A stretch of 64,000 bases of DNA from Betaproteobacteria bacterium (GTDB lineage: Bacteria > Pseudomonadota > Gammaproteobacteria > Burkholderiales > Usitatibacteraceae). The notes under the pieces are model-generated. The model was given only the letters and a program-made list of their open reading frames with translations. It was not told the DNA's origin and did no database searches. Position numbers and translations under genes: made by a program. Positions 45,303 through 55,314 of this stretch are shown piece by piece. The stretch spans positions 1 through 64,000 of the forward strand of contig JADJMI010000008.1 in NCBI GenBank assembly GCA_016709665.1. Direction: 5' to 3'. The stretch's first letter is position 1. Each line of letters opens with the position of its first letter.

Positions 45303-45887
45303 ATGAAAGCCATCCCGCGAATTGCCCTCGCGATCGCCGCGATCGCGCTCGCGCCCGTGACGGCCGACGCGCAATCCGTGTACCGCTGGGTCGACAAGGC
45401 CGGCAAGGTCCACTACTCCGACCAGCCGCCGCCGGAGGAAGTGAAGAACGTCCAGCAGAAGCGCGTGGGCGGCGGTTCCGTCGAAGTCTCGCAGCTGCCC
45501 TATGCGACGCAGGTCGCCGCGCAGAAGCATCCGGTCGTCCTTTACGGCGCGCCGACGTGCGGCGCGCCCTGCGAACAGGGCCGTGCGGTGCTCGCGAAGC
45601 GCGGCATCCCGTTTTCGGAGAAGGACGTGAGCGCGAACGAAGCGGATGCCGAGGCGCTCAAGAAGCTCGTGGGAACGATGGACGTGCCGGTTCTCACCAT
45701 CGGGCAGAACAAGCTGAAGGGCTACGAGGAAGGCACGTGGAATTCGGCGCTCGACGCCGCCGGCTATCCGCGCACGGCCCTGCCGGGCCAGCGCCCGCCG
45801 GCGCCGCCCAAGCCGCCGGCGCCCGCCGCACCGGCCACGCCCGCACCGGCCGCTCCCGCGGCGCCCGCCGCCGACGCGCCGAAGTAG
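45303..45887 (+). CDS. Exported DUF4124-glutaredoxin-like protein
   Basis: A 194-aa protein: signal peptide (about 1-23, TADA), DUF4124 (SVYRWVDKAGKVHYSDQPPP), then a glutaredoxin-like domain (VVLYGAPTCGAPCEQGRAVLAKRGIPFSEKDV ... MDVPVLTIGQNKLKGY), and a Pro/Ala tail. The two Cys are separated by three residues (CGAPC), not the CxxC of classical glutaredoxins. A periplasmic thiol-redox role is plausible. The ATG at 45303 is favoured over 45285 because GGAGGA at 45293-45298 lies at the right distance and the signal peptide begins there. Confidence 0.83.
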   Translation: MKAIPRIALAIAAIALAPVTADAQSVYRWVDKAGKVHYSDQPPPEEVKNVQQKRVGGGSVEVSQLPYATQVAAQKHPVVLYGAPTCGAPCEQGRAVLAKRGIPFSEKDVSANEADAEALKKLVGTMDVPVLTIGQNKLKGYEEGTWNSALDAAGYPRTALPGQRPPAPPKPPAPAAPATPAPAAPAAPAADAPK

Positions 45888-45923
45888 CGCGCGGCCCGCA
45901 CAGCGCCGGAAGGGAGGCCGGCC

Positions 45924-46691
45924 ATGCGAATCGCCACCTGGAACGTCAACTCGCTGAAGGTGCGCCTGCCGCACCTGGTCGACTGGCTCGCGAAGCAGCA
46001 GCCGGACGCCGTGTGCCTGCAGGAAACCAAGTGCGAGGACGCCGCCTTCCCGGCGGCGGCCATCGAGGCCGCGGGCTATCGCTGGGTGCACGACGGGCAG
46101 AAGACCTACAACGGCGTCGCCATCCTCGCGCGCCACGAGTTCGCGAACGTCTCGCGCGGCATCCCCGGCTTCGCGGACCTGCAGAAACGCGTCATCGCCG
46201 CCGACGTGAACGGCGTGCGGATCGTGGGCGTCTACTGCCCCAACGGCCAGGCCGTGGGTTCCGAGAAATACGATTACAAGCTGCGCTGGTTCGACGCGCT
46301 GGCCGGGTGGCTGCGCACGGAACTCGCGTCGAGCCCTTCGCTCGCGCTCCTGGGCGACTTCAACGTGGCGCCGGAGGACCGCGACGTGCATGACCCGGAC
46401 GCCTGGCGCGGGCAGGTCCTGTGCAGCGACGCGGAGCGGGCGGCCCTCGTGGCGCTCGAGGATCTCGGCCTCGCGGACGCCTTCCGCCTCTTCGAGCAGG
46501 CCGAGAAGTCATACACCTGGTGGGATTACCGCATGGCCGCCTTCCGCCGCAACCTCGGGCTTCGCATCGACCACATCCTGCTCTCCGGCCCCCTCGCGAG
46601 CCGCTGCCGGGCCTGCGTGATCGACGTGGAGCCGCGCAAGCTCGAGCGCCCCTCGGACCACGCGCCGGTCTACTGCGACCTGGAGGGATAG
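45924..46691 (+). CDS. xthA: Exodeoxyribonuclease III
   Basis: A 255-aa AP endonuclease/3' exonuclease for base-excision repair. It has MRIATWNVNSLKVRLPHLVDWL, CLQETKCED, GVAILARH, GVYCPNGQ, LLGDFNVAPEDRDVHDP and RIDHILLSG ending SDHAPVYCDLE, all standard for the ExoIII/APE fold. A good ribosome site precedes the ATG. The next gene begins 6 nt after its stop. Confidence 0.94.
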   Translation: MRIATWNVNSLKVRLPHLVDWLAKQQPDAVCLQETKCEDAAFPAAAIEAAGYRWVHDGQKTYNGVAILARHEFANVSRGIPGFADLQKRVIAADVNGVRIVGVYCPNGQAVGSEKYDYKLRWFDALAGWLRTELASSPSLALLGDFNVAPEDRDVHDPDAWRGQVLCSDAERAALVALEDLGLADAFRLFEQAEKSYTWWDYRMAAFRRNLGLRIDHILLSGPLASRCRACVIDVEPRKLERPSDHAPVYCDLEG

Positions 46692-46697
46692 GCGGCG

Positions 46698-49301
46698 ATG
46701 GCGGCCAGGCCTTCCGCGCGCGAGGACGAGCGCCTCGCGCGTCTCGCGGGCTACCGCATCCTGGGCACGCCGCCCGAACCGGTGTTCGACGATCTCGTGC
46801 GCCGGGCGCAGGAGGCGCTGCACGCGCCGATGGCCTGGCTTTCCTTCCACGACGGCCAGCGCGAGTGGGTGAAGGCCGGCATCGGCATCGGCTTCAAGGA
46901 TTTGCCCGGCCGGCGCTCCCTCGTCTTCGGCGCGGGGCTTCCCACCCGTTTCGTCGAGATCGAGGACGCGCGCGAATCCCCGCTCGCCGCGCACGGTCTC
47001 GTCGCGGGCGACCCGCGCGTTCGCTTCCTCGCCGTGGCGCCGCTGTCCACGAACGACGGCCACGCCCTCGGGGCGCTCGTGGTGGCCGATCGCGTGCCGC
47101 GCCGTCTCCAGCCGCCCGAGCGCACCGCTTTCGAGAACCTCGCGACCCTCGCCATGGCGCGCCTCGAGGCGCGGCTCGGCGCCGGGCCGGAAGTCGATGC
47201 GCTCGCCGCCGCGCACCGCACCGAGGAACTCGAGGACCTGCTCGCCAAGGAGCGCGAGTTCACGGAGGCGGTGATCGAGAGCCTGCCGGGCGCGTTCCTG
47301 CTTTTCTCGGCCGAAGGCGAGATGCTCCGCTGGAACGCGCGCCTGCAGGCGGCCACCGGCTATTCGAGCCTCGAGATCGCCGCCCTGAACCCGCGGGACC
47401 TCGTCGCGCCGGCCGACCGCGCCGCGCTCGAGCGCGCCATCCGCGAGGCGCTGGAGTCCGGACGCGAGTCGAGCGTCGAGGTGCCGATGATCGACAAGGC
47501 GGGCACGGCCCGGCCGTACGCGTTCGGCTTCCGCCCGGTGCGCATCGCGGGCGAGGCCTGCGTGCTCGCCACGGGCCGCGACATCACGGAAAGGAAGCGC
47601 GCCGAGGAGCGCACGCTGCGCGACAAGGAGCGGCTCGACCTCGCGCTCACCGGGTCGCGCCTGGCCCTCTGGGACTGGGACCTCGCGACGAACCGCATCT
47701 TCTTCAGCGAAGGCTGGGCCCGGCTGCTGGGCGAGCCCACGCGCGAGACGACGCTGCCGGCGGAGCAGATCCGCGCCTGGAACCACCCGGAGGACCGCGC
47801 GATCTTCGAGGCCGCCATCGCCAACGCCGTGCAGGGCGTGAGCGAGGCATTCGAGTGCGAGTACCGGGTGCGCCACGCCTCGGGCGACTGGATCTGGATC
47901 CACTCGCGCGGCAAGGTCACGCAGCGCGGACCCGACGGCCGGGCACTGCGCATGACCGGCACCTCCACCAACGTCACCAAGCGCAAGGAGGCCGAGGAGC
48001 GCGCCGAGTACCTCGCCACGCGCGATGCGCTCACGGGCCTTCCCAACCGCGTGCTGCTGCACGACCGCCTCGAGCAGGCGATCGCGGGGGCGGCGCGCGG
48101 GCGTTCCAGCTTCGCGTTCATGTTCATCGACCTGGACCGCTTCAAGACGATCAACGACTCGCTGGGCCACGACGTGGGCGACGAGCTCCTCAAGCGCGTC
48201 GCGGCGCGCCTCACCGCGTGCGTGCGCGCCTCCGACACCGTCGCGCGGCTGGGTGGCGACGAGTTCGCCGTGATCGTCGAAAGCCTGCGGGACGGGGAGG
48301 ACGAGGGCGCCCGGCAGGTGGCCGAGAAGATGATCCTCGCCATGGCCTCGCCCATGCTGGTCGGCAACCAGCACCTCAACACCTCGTGCTCCATCGGCAT
48401 CGGCGTCTACCCGGCCGACGGCAAGGACAGCGCGACGCTCATGAAGCACGCCGACGTCGCGATGTACTACGCCAAGGAGAAGGGACGCAACAATTTCCAG
48501 TTCTTCTCGGCCGAGATGAACCAGCGCGCCCAGGAGCGCCTGTCGATCGAGAACTACCTGCGCCTCGCCCTGCGCCGCGGCGAGCTGCAGCTGCACTACC
48601 AGCCGCGCATCCGCGTGGACGACGGGACCGTGGTCGCGGTCGAGGCGCTCATCCGCTGGATGCATCCCCGGCGGGGGCTCCTCGCGCCCGGCAAGTTCAT
48701 CGACGTGGCCGAGGACTCGGGTCTGATCGTGCCCATGGGCGAGTGGGTCCTCGAGAAGTCCTGCCAGCAGCTGCGCGAATGGCAGCGCCGCCTGGGCCGG
48801 CCCCTCAAGCTCTCCGTGAACCTCTCGGTGAGCCAGGTGAGCGACGGCGAGCGGCTCTACCGCGCGGTGGCCGGCGCCGTGAGCCGGGCGGGCATCGACC
48901 CGGCGACGCTCGAGCTCGAACTCACCGAAAGCCTGCTCATGCAGAACGTCGCCGAGAAGGCCGCGCTCCTCAACCGCCTGGGCGAACTGGGCGTGGGCCT
49001 CGCGATCGACGACTTCGGCACGGGCTACTCGTCCCTGTCGTACCTGAAGAAGCTGCCCGTGGACGCGATCAAGATCGACAGCTCGTTCGTGAGCGACATC
49101 GGGCGCGACCCCAACGACGAGGCGATCATCCGCGCCATCATCGCGATGGCGCATTCGCTCAGGCTGTCGGTGGTGGCGGAGGGCGTGGAGACCGAGTCGC
49201 AGCTCGCCGTGCTGGCCGGACTGGGCTGCGACGAGTACCAGGGTTTCTTCGCGAGCCCGGCGCTGCCGCCGGCGGAGTTCGAGCGGCGGTATGTGAAGTA
49301 A
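46698..49301 (+). CDS. GAF-PAS-PAS-GGDEF-EAL cyclic-di-GMP signalling protein
   Basis: An 867-aa cytoplasmic protein without membrane segments. GAF domain at about 15-165, two PAS/PAC segments (about 190-310 and 315-430), GGDEF at about 435-600 with the intact GGDEF active site at 519-523, and EAL at about 615-865 with intact EAL at 649-651 and DDFGTGYSSL. Both catalytic motifs are kept, so it could make or break c-di-GMP, or act by one with the other regulatory. It starts 6 nt after xthA. A hairpin follows (49373-49392). Confidence 0.93.
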   Translation: MAARPSAREDERLARLAGYRILGTPPEPVFDDLVRRAQEALHAPMAWLSFHDGQREWVKAGIGIGFKDLPGRRSLVFGAGLPTRFVEIEDARESPLAAHGLVAGDPRVRFLAVAPLSTNDGHALGALVVADRVPRRLQPPERTAFENLATLAMARLEARLGAGPEVDALAAAHRTEELEDLLAKEREFTEAVIESLPGAFLLFSAEGEMLRWNARLQAATGYSSLEIAALNPRDLVAPADRAALERAIREALESGRESSVEVPMIDKAGTARPYAFGFRPVRIAGEACVLATGRDITERKRAEERTLRDKERLDLALTGSRLALWDWDLATNRIFFSEGWARLLGEPTRETTLPAEQIRAWNHPEDRAIFEAAIANAVQGVSEAFECEYRVRHASGDWIWIHSRGKVTQRGPDGRALRMTGTSTNVTKRKEAEERAEYLATRDALTGLPNRVLLHDRLEQAIAGAARGRSSFAFMFIDLDRFKTINDSLGHDVGDELLKRVAARLTACVRASDTVARLGGDEFAVIVESLRDGEDEGARQVAEKMILAMASPMLVGNQHLNTSCSIGIGVYPADGKDSATLMKHADVAMYYAKEKGRNNFQFFSAEMNQRAQERLSIENYLRLALRRGELQLHYQPRIRVDDGTVVAVEALIRWMHPRRGLLAPGKFIDVAEDSGLIVPMGEWVLEKSCQQLREWQRRLGRPLKLSVNLSVSQVSDGERLYRAVAGAVSRAGIDPATLELELTESLLMQNVAEKAALLNRLGELGVGLAIDDFGTGYSSLSYLKKLPVDAIKIDSSFVSDIGRDPNDEAIIRAIIAMAHSLRLSVVAEGVETESQLAVLAGLGCDEYQGFFASPALPPAEFERRYVK

Positions 49302-49372
49302 CGGGTCGCAGCTTCCGCTGTCCGATGGCGTTGAACGGCGGCTTGCCGTCCGTTCGAACGCCGTTCCCGCTG

Positions 49373-49392
49373 ACCGGGGCTGCCGCCCCGGT
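49373..49392 (+). terminator. Hairpin between convergent GGDEF/EAL and ntrC genes
   Basis: ACCGGGGC (49373-49380) pairs perfectly with GCCCCGGT (49385-49392), loop TGCC, followed by TCTATTT. It would serve as a terminator for the plus-strand gene. An inverted repeat GAACGGCG / CGCCGTTC lies just upstream (about 49333-49365). Confidence 0.6.
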
Positions 49393-49393
49393 T

Positions 49394-50788
<1,395 letters not shown>

Positions 50789-50792
<4 letters not shown>

Positions 50793-51874
50793 GGCTTGTC
50801 GCTTTCCGATGGCGGGCGCGCGAGTCCCGCCTCAGCGGGGGTGCGAACCGGCAGGAGGATGGTGAAGCAGGTGCGGCCGGGGGCGCTCTCGAACTCGATG
50901 AGCCCCTGGTGCTGGTGGACGTAGCTCTGCGCGAGCGACAGGCCGAGCCCCGAGCCGCCGTCGCGGCCCGTGACGAGCGGGTAGAAGATCTTGTCGGCGA
51001 GGCTCTCGGGCACCCCGGGCCCGTTGTCCTCGATCTCGACGGCGACGGCGAGCCGGTAGCGCGTCTTGGCGATCGTGACCTGCCGCGCCACGCGCGTGCG
51101 GAAGGCGATCTGGCCGTGGCCGTTCATCGCCTGGGCGGCGTTGCGCGCGACATTGAGCACCGCCTGGATGAGGCTCTCCTTGTCGCCGGGCAGGTCGGGA
51201 AGGCTCACGTCGTAGTCGCGGCGCACCGCGAGGCCCTCCGGGTGCTCGGCGAGCACGAGGGTGCGCACGCGCTCCATCACCTCGTGCACGTTGATCATCT
51301 CGATCTGCGGCAGGCGGCTCGGCGTGAGCAGGCGGTTCATGAGCGACTGCAACCGGTCCGCCTCCTTCACGATCACCTGCGTGAACTCGCGCAGCTCCGG
51401 CCCGGGGAGCTCGCGCTCGAGCAGCTGTGCCGCGCCGCGGATGCCGCCCAGGGGGTTCTTGATCTCGTGCGCGAGGTTGCGGATCAGCTCGCGGTTGGCC
51501 TGCTGGTGCTCGACGAGCTTCGCCTCGCGCGCGATGCGGATCTGCTGGTCGAGCTCGCGCAGCTCCAGCAGGAGCCGCGTGGGGTTCTCCATGACGGGCA
51601 CGGCGACGCACCCCAGCGTGACGGGCTGGCCGGCGATCTCGAGCGTGAGTTCGTTCTCGGTGAATCCCGCGTCGTCGGCCACGGCCCGGGCCAGGCGCTT
51701 CGCGAACCGCGCGTTGCCCGGCACCACGCGCTCGAACGATGCACCGAGCAGGTGCTTGCGTCCGTGGGCGAGGAGCGTTTCGGCGGCGGGGTTGGCGTAG
51801 GTCACGTGGAGAGCCTCATCGAGCATGAGCACGGCGGTCGAGAGAAGCTCGAGACCGGGAAACGGCTGCGTCAC
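50789..51874 (-). CDS. glnL: Nitrogen-regulation sensor histidine kinase NtrB
   Basis: A 361-aa cytoplasmic kinase. PAS domain (about 5-110), phosphorylated histidine in NLAHEIKNPLGGIRGAAQ (His136), and ATPase domain with NVARNAAQAMNGHG, EDNGPGVPESLADKIFYPLVTGRDGGSGLGLSLAQ. No membrane helices, as expected for NtrB, which is controlled by PII. It overlaps ntrC by 4 nt. Together with glnA and the DUF4124 gene it forms the usual nitrogen-control cluster. Confidence 0.95.
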
Positions 51875-51971
51875 GACCGTGCGCTCCCCGGGGAAAAAGC
51901 AAGAGGCGCGCCAGCGCCGGACAGGGGCGCGACGCGGGAGAAGAAAGGCGGGTGGGGTGAAGCGGGGGACG

Positions 51972-52601
51972 CTAGGGCTTGAGCGCGCCGAGTTCCTTGC
52001 GCAGCGCCTCGACGTTCTTCTCGTGCTCGGTGACCGTCGACTGCAGGCCGCGAATGCGGCCCGAGGCGCGCTCGATCGCCGCGCGCATCTCGGCCTGCTG
52101 GGCGGGCGTGGGCTCCTGCGCCTGCTGCGCGACGCGCACCGCGGCGATCAGCGTGGGGTTCTGCTGTTCCTCGCGAAGGCGATCGCGCGCTTCCTGGAGC
52201 GTGCGTTCCTCCTGCCGCAGCTCGTCCTCGAGGATCCGGCGCCGCGTGTCGTCCCGGCCCTTCTGCGTGTTCGGGTCGACCGATGCCACGGTCGCGTTGG
52301 CCGTGCTGGGCAGGGGCAGCGCTCGCGGCGTCACCGTCGCGACGCTGGGCGCTTTCGCGGCCGGCTTGTCGAGCATCGCGCTCGCGGACAGGGTCGATGC
52401 GGGTGCCGCACCCGGCGCCGCGCGCGGCGCGAGCGGCGGGATCGTCGTGATCGGATCGAGCTCCATCAGCACCGCGCCCTTGATGGGGCGGTTCGAATAG
52501 GTCACGCGGCCGTTCTCGTCCACGTGCTTCCAGATCTGCGTCTGCGCGATCGCCAGGGGCGTGAAAATGCCCAGGGCGGCAACGATCCATTTGGCTCTCA
52601 T
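51972..52601 (-). CDS. Exported DUF4124-domain protein between glnA and ntrB
   Basis: A 209-aa protein with a signal peptide (about 1-19, AIA) and a DUF4124 motif (QTQIWKHVDENGRVTYSNRPIKGA). A disordered Ala/Pro middle is followed by a helical, coiled-coil-like C-terminal half (EDELRQEERTLQEARDRLREEQQ ... RGLQSTVTEHEKNVEALRKELGALKP). Function unknown, but I recall this gene often standing between glnA and ntrB in betaproteobacteria. It is probably transcribed from glnA read-through or its own promoter. Confidence 0.8.
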   Translation of the reverse strand: MRAKWIVAALGIFTPLAIAQTQIWKHVDENGRVTYSNRPIKGAVLMELDPITTIPPLAPRAAPGAAPASTLSASAMLDKPAAKAPSVATVTPRALPLPSTANATVASVDPNTQKGRDDTRRRILEDELRQEERTLQEARDRLREEQQNPTLIAAVRVAQQAQEPTPAQQAEMRAAIERASGRIRGLQSTVTEHEKNVEALRKELGALKP

Positions 52602-52741
52602 GACGCGATCCCTTCGACGTCGGGGGAGGGTCAGGATAGGGATCGGCCATGGAATAAGTCAACGAGATCAAGGGCCTGAGGGAAAATTGCCCCATGGCTT
52701 GTGGTTTGGCGGACGGCAGACCACAAGCGCGGGCGGCGGGG

Positions 52742-52776
52742 CGGAAAAGAAAAGGGGCGGCGGGTGCCGCCCCTTT
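52742..52776 (-). terminator. Intrinsic terminator of glnA
   Basis: AAAGGGGCGGC (52751-52761) pairs exactly with GCCGCCCCTTT (52766-52776), loop GGGT. On the minus strand the stem is followed by TTCTTTTCC (down to about 52742), giving a U-rich tail. It lies 18 nt after the glnA stop. Confidence 0.88.
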
Positions 52777-52793
52777 CGCGTGGCACCCGGCGA

Positions 52794-54203
52794 TCAGGCC
52801 GAGTAGTACATGTCGTACTCGAGCGGATGCGTGGTCATGCGGAAGCGCGTGACTTCTTCCTGCTTGAGCGCGATGTACGCGTCGATGAGGTCGTTGGAGA
52901 ACACGCCGCCGCGCGTGAGGAACTCGCGATCCTTGTCGAGGGCCTCGAGCGCCTGGTCCAGCGAGTGGCACACGGTCGGGATCTTCGCGTCCTCTTCCGG
53001 CGGCAGGTCGTAGAGGTTCTTGTCGGCCGGATCGCCCGGGTGGATCTTGTTCTGCACGCCGTCGAGCCCCGCCATCATGAGGGCCGAGAAGGCGAGGTAG
53101 GGGTTGGCCGTCGGGTCCGGGAAGCGCACCTCGATGCGGCGCGCCTTGTCGCTCGCCACGTGCGGGATGCGGATCGAGGCGGAACGGTTGCGCGCGGAAT
53201 ACGCGAGCTTCACCGGGGCCTCGAAGCCGGGCACCAGGCGCTTGTACGAGTTGGTGCCGGGGTTCGTGATGGCGTTGAGCGCGCGCGCGTGCTTGATGAC
53301 GCCGCCGATGTAGTAGAGCGCGAACTCCGAAAGGCCCGAGTAGCCCGTGCCCGCGAAGAGGTTCTTGCCGTCCTTCCAGATGGACATGTGCACGTGCATG
53401 CCCGAACCGTTGTCGCCGACGACGGGCTTGGGCATGAAGGTGGCCGTCTTGCCGTAGCTGCGGGCGACGTTCCACACCGTGTACTTGAGGATCTGCAGCC
53501 AGTCGGCGCGCTTCACGAGCGGGGCGAACTTGGTGCCGATCTCGCACTGGCCGGGGCCCGCCACCTCGTGGTGGTGCACCTCGACCTCGACGCCCTGCTC
53601 TTCGAGGGCGAGGCACATGGCCGAACGGATGTCCTGCAGCTGGTCGACCGGGGGGACGGGGAAGTAGCCGCCCTTCACCGACGGACGATGGCCGAGGTTG
53701 CCGCCCTCGAACTTCTCGTCGGAGGACCACGAGGCTTCCTCGGAGAAGACCTTGCAGTAGGCGCCGGACATGTCGACCTTCCACTCGACGGCGTCGAAGA
53801 CGAAGAACTCGGGCTCGGGACCGAAGTACGCGGTGTCGCCCAGGCCGGAGCTCTTGAGGTACGCCTCGGCGCGATGCGCGAGCGAACGCGGGTCGCGATC
53901 GTATCCCGTGTGCGTGGAGGGCTCGAGCACGTCGCAGCTCAGCACGAGCGTGGGCTCGTCCATGAACGGGTCCATGCGGACCGACGCCGGGTCCGGCAGC
54001 AGCAGCATGTCGGAGGCCTCGATGCCCTTCCAGCCGGCGATCGACGAACCGTCGAACGCGTGGCCGTCGGTGAACTTGTCCTCGCCGAACATCTTGGTGG
54101 GCACGGTGACGTGCTGCTCCTTGCCCTTGGTGTCGGTGAAGCGCAGGTCCACGAACTTGACGTCGTTTTCCTTGATCATCTTGAAGACATCGGCCGCTGA
54201 CAT
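52794..54203 (-). CDS. glnA: Glutamine synthetase type I
   Basis: A 469-aa GS-I beta enzyme, the normal length. It begins MSAADVFKMIKENDVKFVDLRFTDTKG, has HAFDGSSIAGWKGIEASD, the NGSGMHVHMS metal/ammonium region, and the adenylylation site NLYDLPPEE (Tyr), so it should be controlled by GlnE. Start 54203 is chosen because AGGAGA lies just upstream. A longer in-frame extension to 54311 would run into the promoter. Transcription very likely starts at the sigma-54 promoter at 54283-54298 under NtrC. Confidence 0.97.
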   Translation of the reverse strand: MSAADVFKMIKENDVKFVDLRFTDTKGKEQHVTVPTKMFGEDKFTDGHAFDGSSIAGWKGIEASDMLLLPDPASVRMDPFMDEPTLVLSCDVLEPSTHTGYDRDPRSLAHRAEAYLKSSGLGDTAYFGPEPEFFVFDAVEWKVDMSGAYCKVFSEEASWSSDEKFEGGNLGHRPSVKGGYFPVPPVDQLQDIRSAMCLALEEQGVEVEVHHHEVAGPGQCEIGTKFAPLVKRADWLQILKYTVWNVARSYGKTATFMPKPVVGDNGSGMHVHMSIWKDGKNLFAGTGYSGLSEFALYYIGGVIKHARALNAITNPGTNSYKRLVPGFEAPVKLAYSARNRSASIRIPHVASDKARRIEVRFPDPTANPYLAFSALMMAGLDGVQNKIHPGDPADKNLYDLPPEEDAKIPTVCHSLDQALEALDKDREFLTRGGVFSNDLIDAYIALKQEEVTRFRMTTHPLEYDMYYSA

Positions 54204-54282
54204 GACTCTTTCTCCTGGTTGAGGGATGACGCCCCAGAATGGGGAATGTATCGGGGAGGTAAACGGATGGAGTGGAATATTT

Positions 54283-54298
54283 AGCAGGAAGCGTGCCA
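54283..54298 (-). promoter_or_regulatory. Sigma-54 promoter of glnA
   Basis: Read on the minus strand: TGGCACGCTTCCTGCT, with GG and GC separated by exactly 10 bp (GG at 54297-54296, GC at 54285-54284). It matches TGGCACG-N4-TTGCW with one difference. The start of transcription would be near 54272, about 70 nt before the ATG. Confidence 0.9.
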
Positions 54299-54356
54299 CG
54301 GAATGGGGCAATTAACCCCTTGATTCCCTTGGTTTGCGACCACTGGATGGGACAAA

Positions 54357-54377
54357 TACGCACCTTCATGGTGCGTA
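54357..54377 (-). promoter_or_regulatory. NtrC binding site 1 (glnA enhancer)
   Basis: GCAC (54360-54363), seven bases, GTGC (54371-54374), extended to TAC...GTA on both sides. This is the GCAC-N7-GTGC consensus of NtrC sites. Its centre is about 95 bp upstream of the predicted glnA start. Confidence 0.85.
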
Positions 54378-54387
54378 GAGTACGGCA

Positions 54388-54406
54388 TCGCACTAAAAAT
54401 GTGCAA
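54388..54406 (-). promoter_or_regulatory. NtrC binding site 2 (glnA enhancer)
   Basis: GCAC (54390-54393), TAAAAAT, GTGC (54401-54404). It is exactly 30 bp from site 1, so both lie on the same helix face, as in the E. coli and Salmonella glnA enhancers. Its centre is about 125 bp upstream of the start. Confidence 0.8.
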
Positions 54407-54413
54407 CAGCATC

Positions 54414-54442
54414 CTGACGTCCCGCCAAGTCACATATATATA
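54414..54442 (+). promoter_or_regulatory. Possible promoter of aroE
   Basis: CTGACG (54414-54419), 17-bp spacer, TATATA (54437-54442). It lies 36 bp before the first ATG of aroE and just beside the NtrC sites. Each box matches consensus in four of six positions. Confidence 0.45.
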
Positions 54443-54477
54443 GTGCGCCGATTCGCGTCGGACCGGCGCCGGCCGCT

Positions 54478-55314
54478 ATGATGGCGCCCGTGCCACCCGC
54501 CCCGTCCATGGACCGCTACGCCGTCATCGGAAATCCCGTCGCGCACTCGCGATCGCCGGACATCCACGCGCTCTTCGCGCGCGAGACCGGCGAGCCCATC
54601 GCCTACGAGCGGCTACTCGCGCCGCCCGGCGAGTTCGCGCGCGCGGCCGGCAAGTTCTTCGCAGGGCGGCGGTCGCGGCGCCAACGTGACGTTGCCCTTC
54701 AAGGTCGATGCCTGGCGTCTTGCGACCGATCGCACGCCGCGCGCCGAACTCGCCGGTGCGGTGAACTGGCTCGCGGTGGGCGACGGGCGCATCGCCGGCG
54801 ACAACACGGACGGCGCGGGCCTCGTCGCGGATCTCACCGGGAATCTCGGGATCGCGCTCGCGGGCAGGCGCATCCTGCTCGTGGGTGCGGGCGGTGCCTC
54901 GCGCGGCGTCCTGGCGCCGCTGCTCGCGCTCGCGCCCGCGCGGCTGGTCGTCGCGAACCGCACGGAGGCCCGCGCGGTCGACCTGGCCGGCGACTTCGCG
55001 GGCGCTCGGCCCGGTCGCAGGCGCCGGCCTCGACGACTGGCGGGCGACTTCGATCTCGTCGTGAACGCGACGTCCGCTTCCACGCACGGCAAGGCGATCG
55101 ACCTGCCGCGGAGCCTGTTCGCTCCCGGCGCGACGGCCTACGACATGGCCTACGGCCCCGCGGCGCGGCCCTTCCTGGACACGGCGCGCTCCGCGGGGGC
55201 GCGGCCGAAGACGGCCTGGGCATGCTCGTCGAGCAGGCCGCCGAGTCCTTCCGGCTATGGCGCGGAAAGCGGCCCCGAACCGCACCGGTGATCGCGGCGC
55301 TCCGGGGCGCCTGA
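54478..55314 (+). CDS. aroE: Shikimate dehydrogenase, several frameshifts
   Basis: NADP-dependent reduction of 3-dehydroshikimate. AroE parts are spread over frames: YAVIGNPVAHSRSPDIHALFARETG first; then, after about 54663, NVTLPFKVDAWRLATDRTPRAELAGAVNWLAVGDGRIAGDNTDGAG and the NADP loop VGAGGASRGVL; DLVVNATSAS; and after about 55210, DGLGMLVEQAAESFRLWRG. A further compensating pair seems present at about 55005-55040. The total is close to the normal 278 aa, so all parts exist and the breaks look like sequencing errors. The start may be ATG 54478, 54481 or, best fitting the family, 54508. Confidence 0.78.
   Translation: MMAPVPPAPSMDRYAVIGNPVAHSRSPDIHALFARETGEPIAYERLLAPPGEFARAAGKFFAGRRSRRQRDVALQGRCLASCDRSHAARRTRRCGELARGGRRAHRRRQHGRRGPRRGSHRESRDRARGQAHPARGCGRCLARRPGAAARARARAAGRREPHGGPRGRPGRRLRGRSARSQAPASTTGGRLRSRRERDVRFHARQGDRPAAEPVRSRRDGLRHGLRPRGAALPGHGALRGGAAEDGLGMLVEQAAESFRLWRGKRPRTAPVIAALRGA

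Noticed and set aside
54204..54311. 36-residue N-terminal extension of GlnA
   Set aside because: It lies over the sigma-54 promoter and 5' leader. The ribosome site and family length support the start at 54203.
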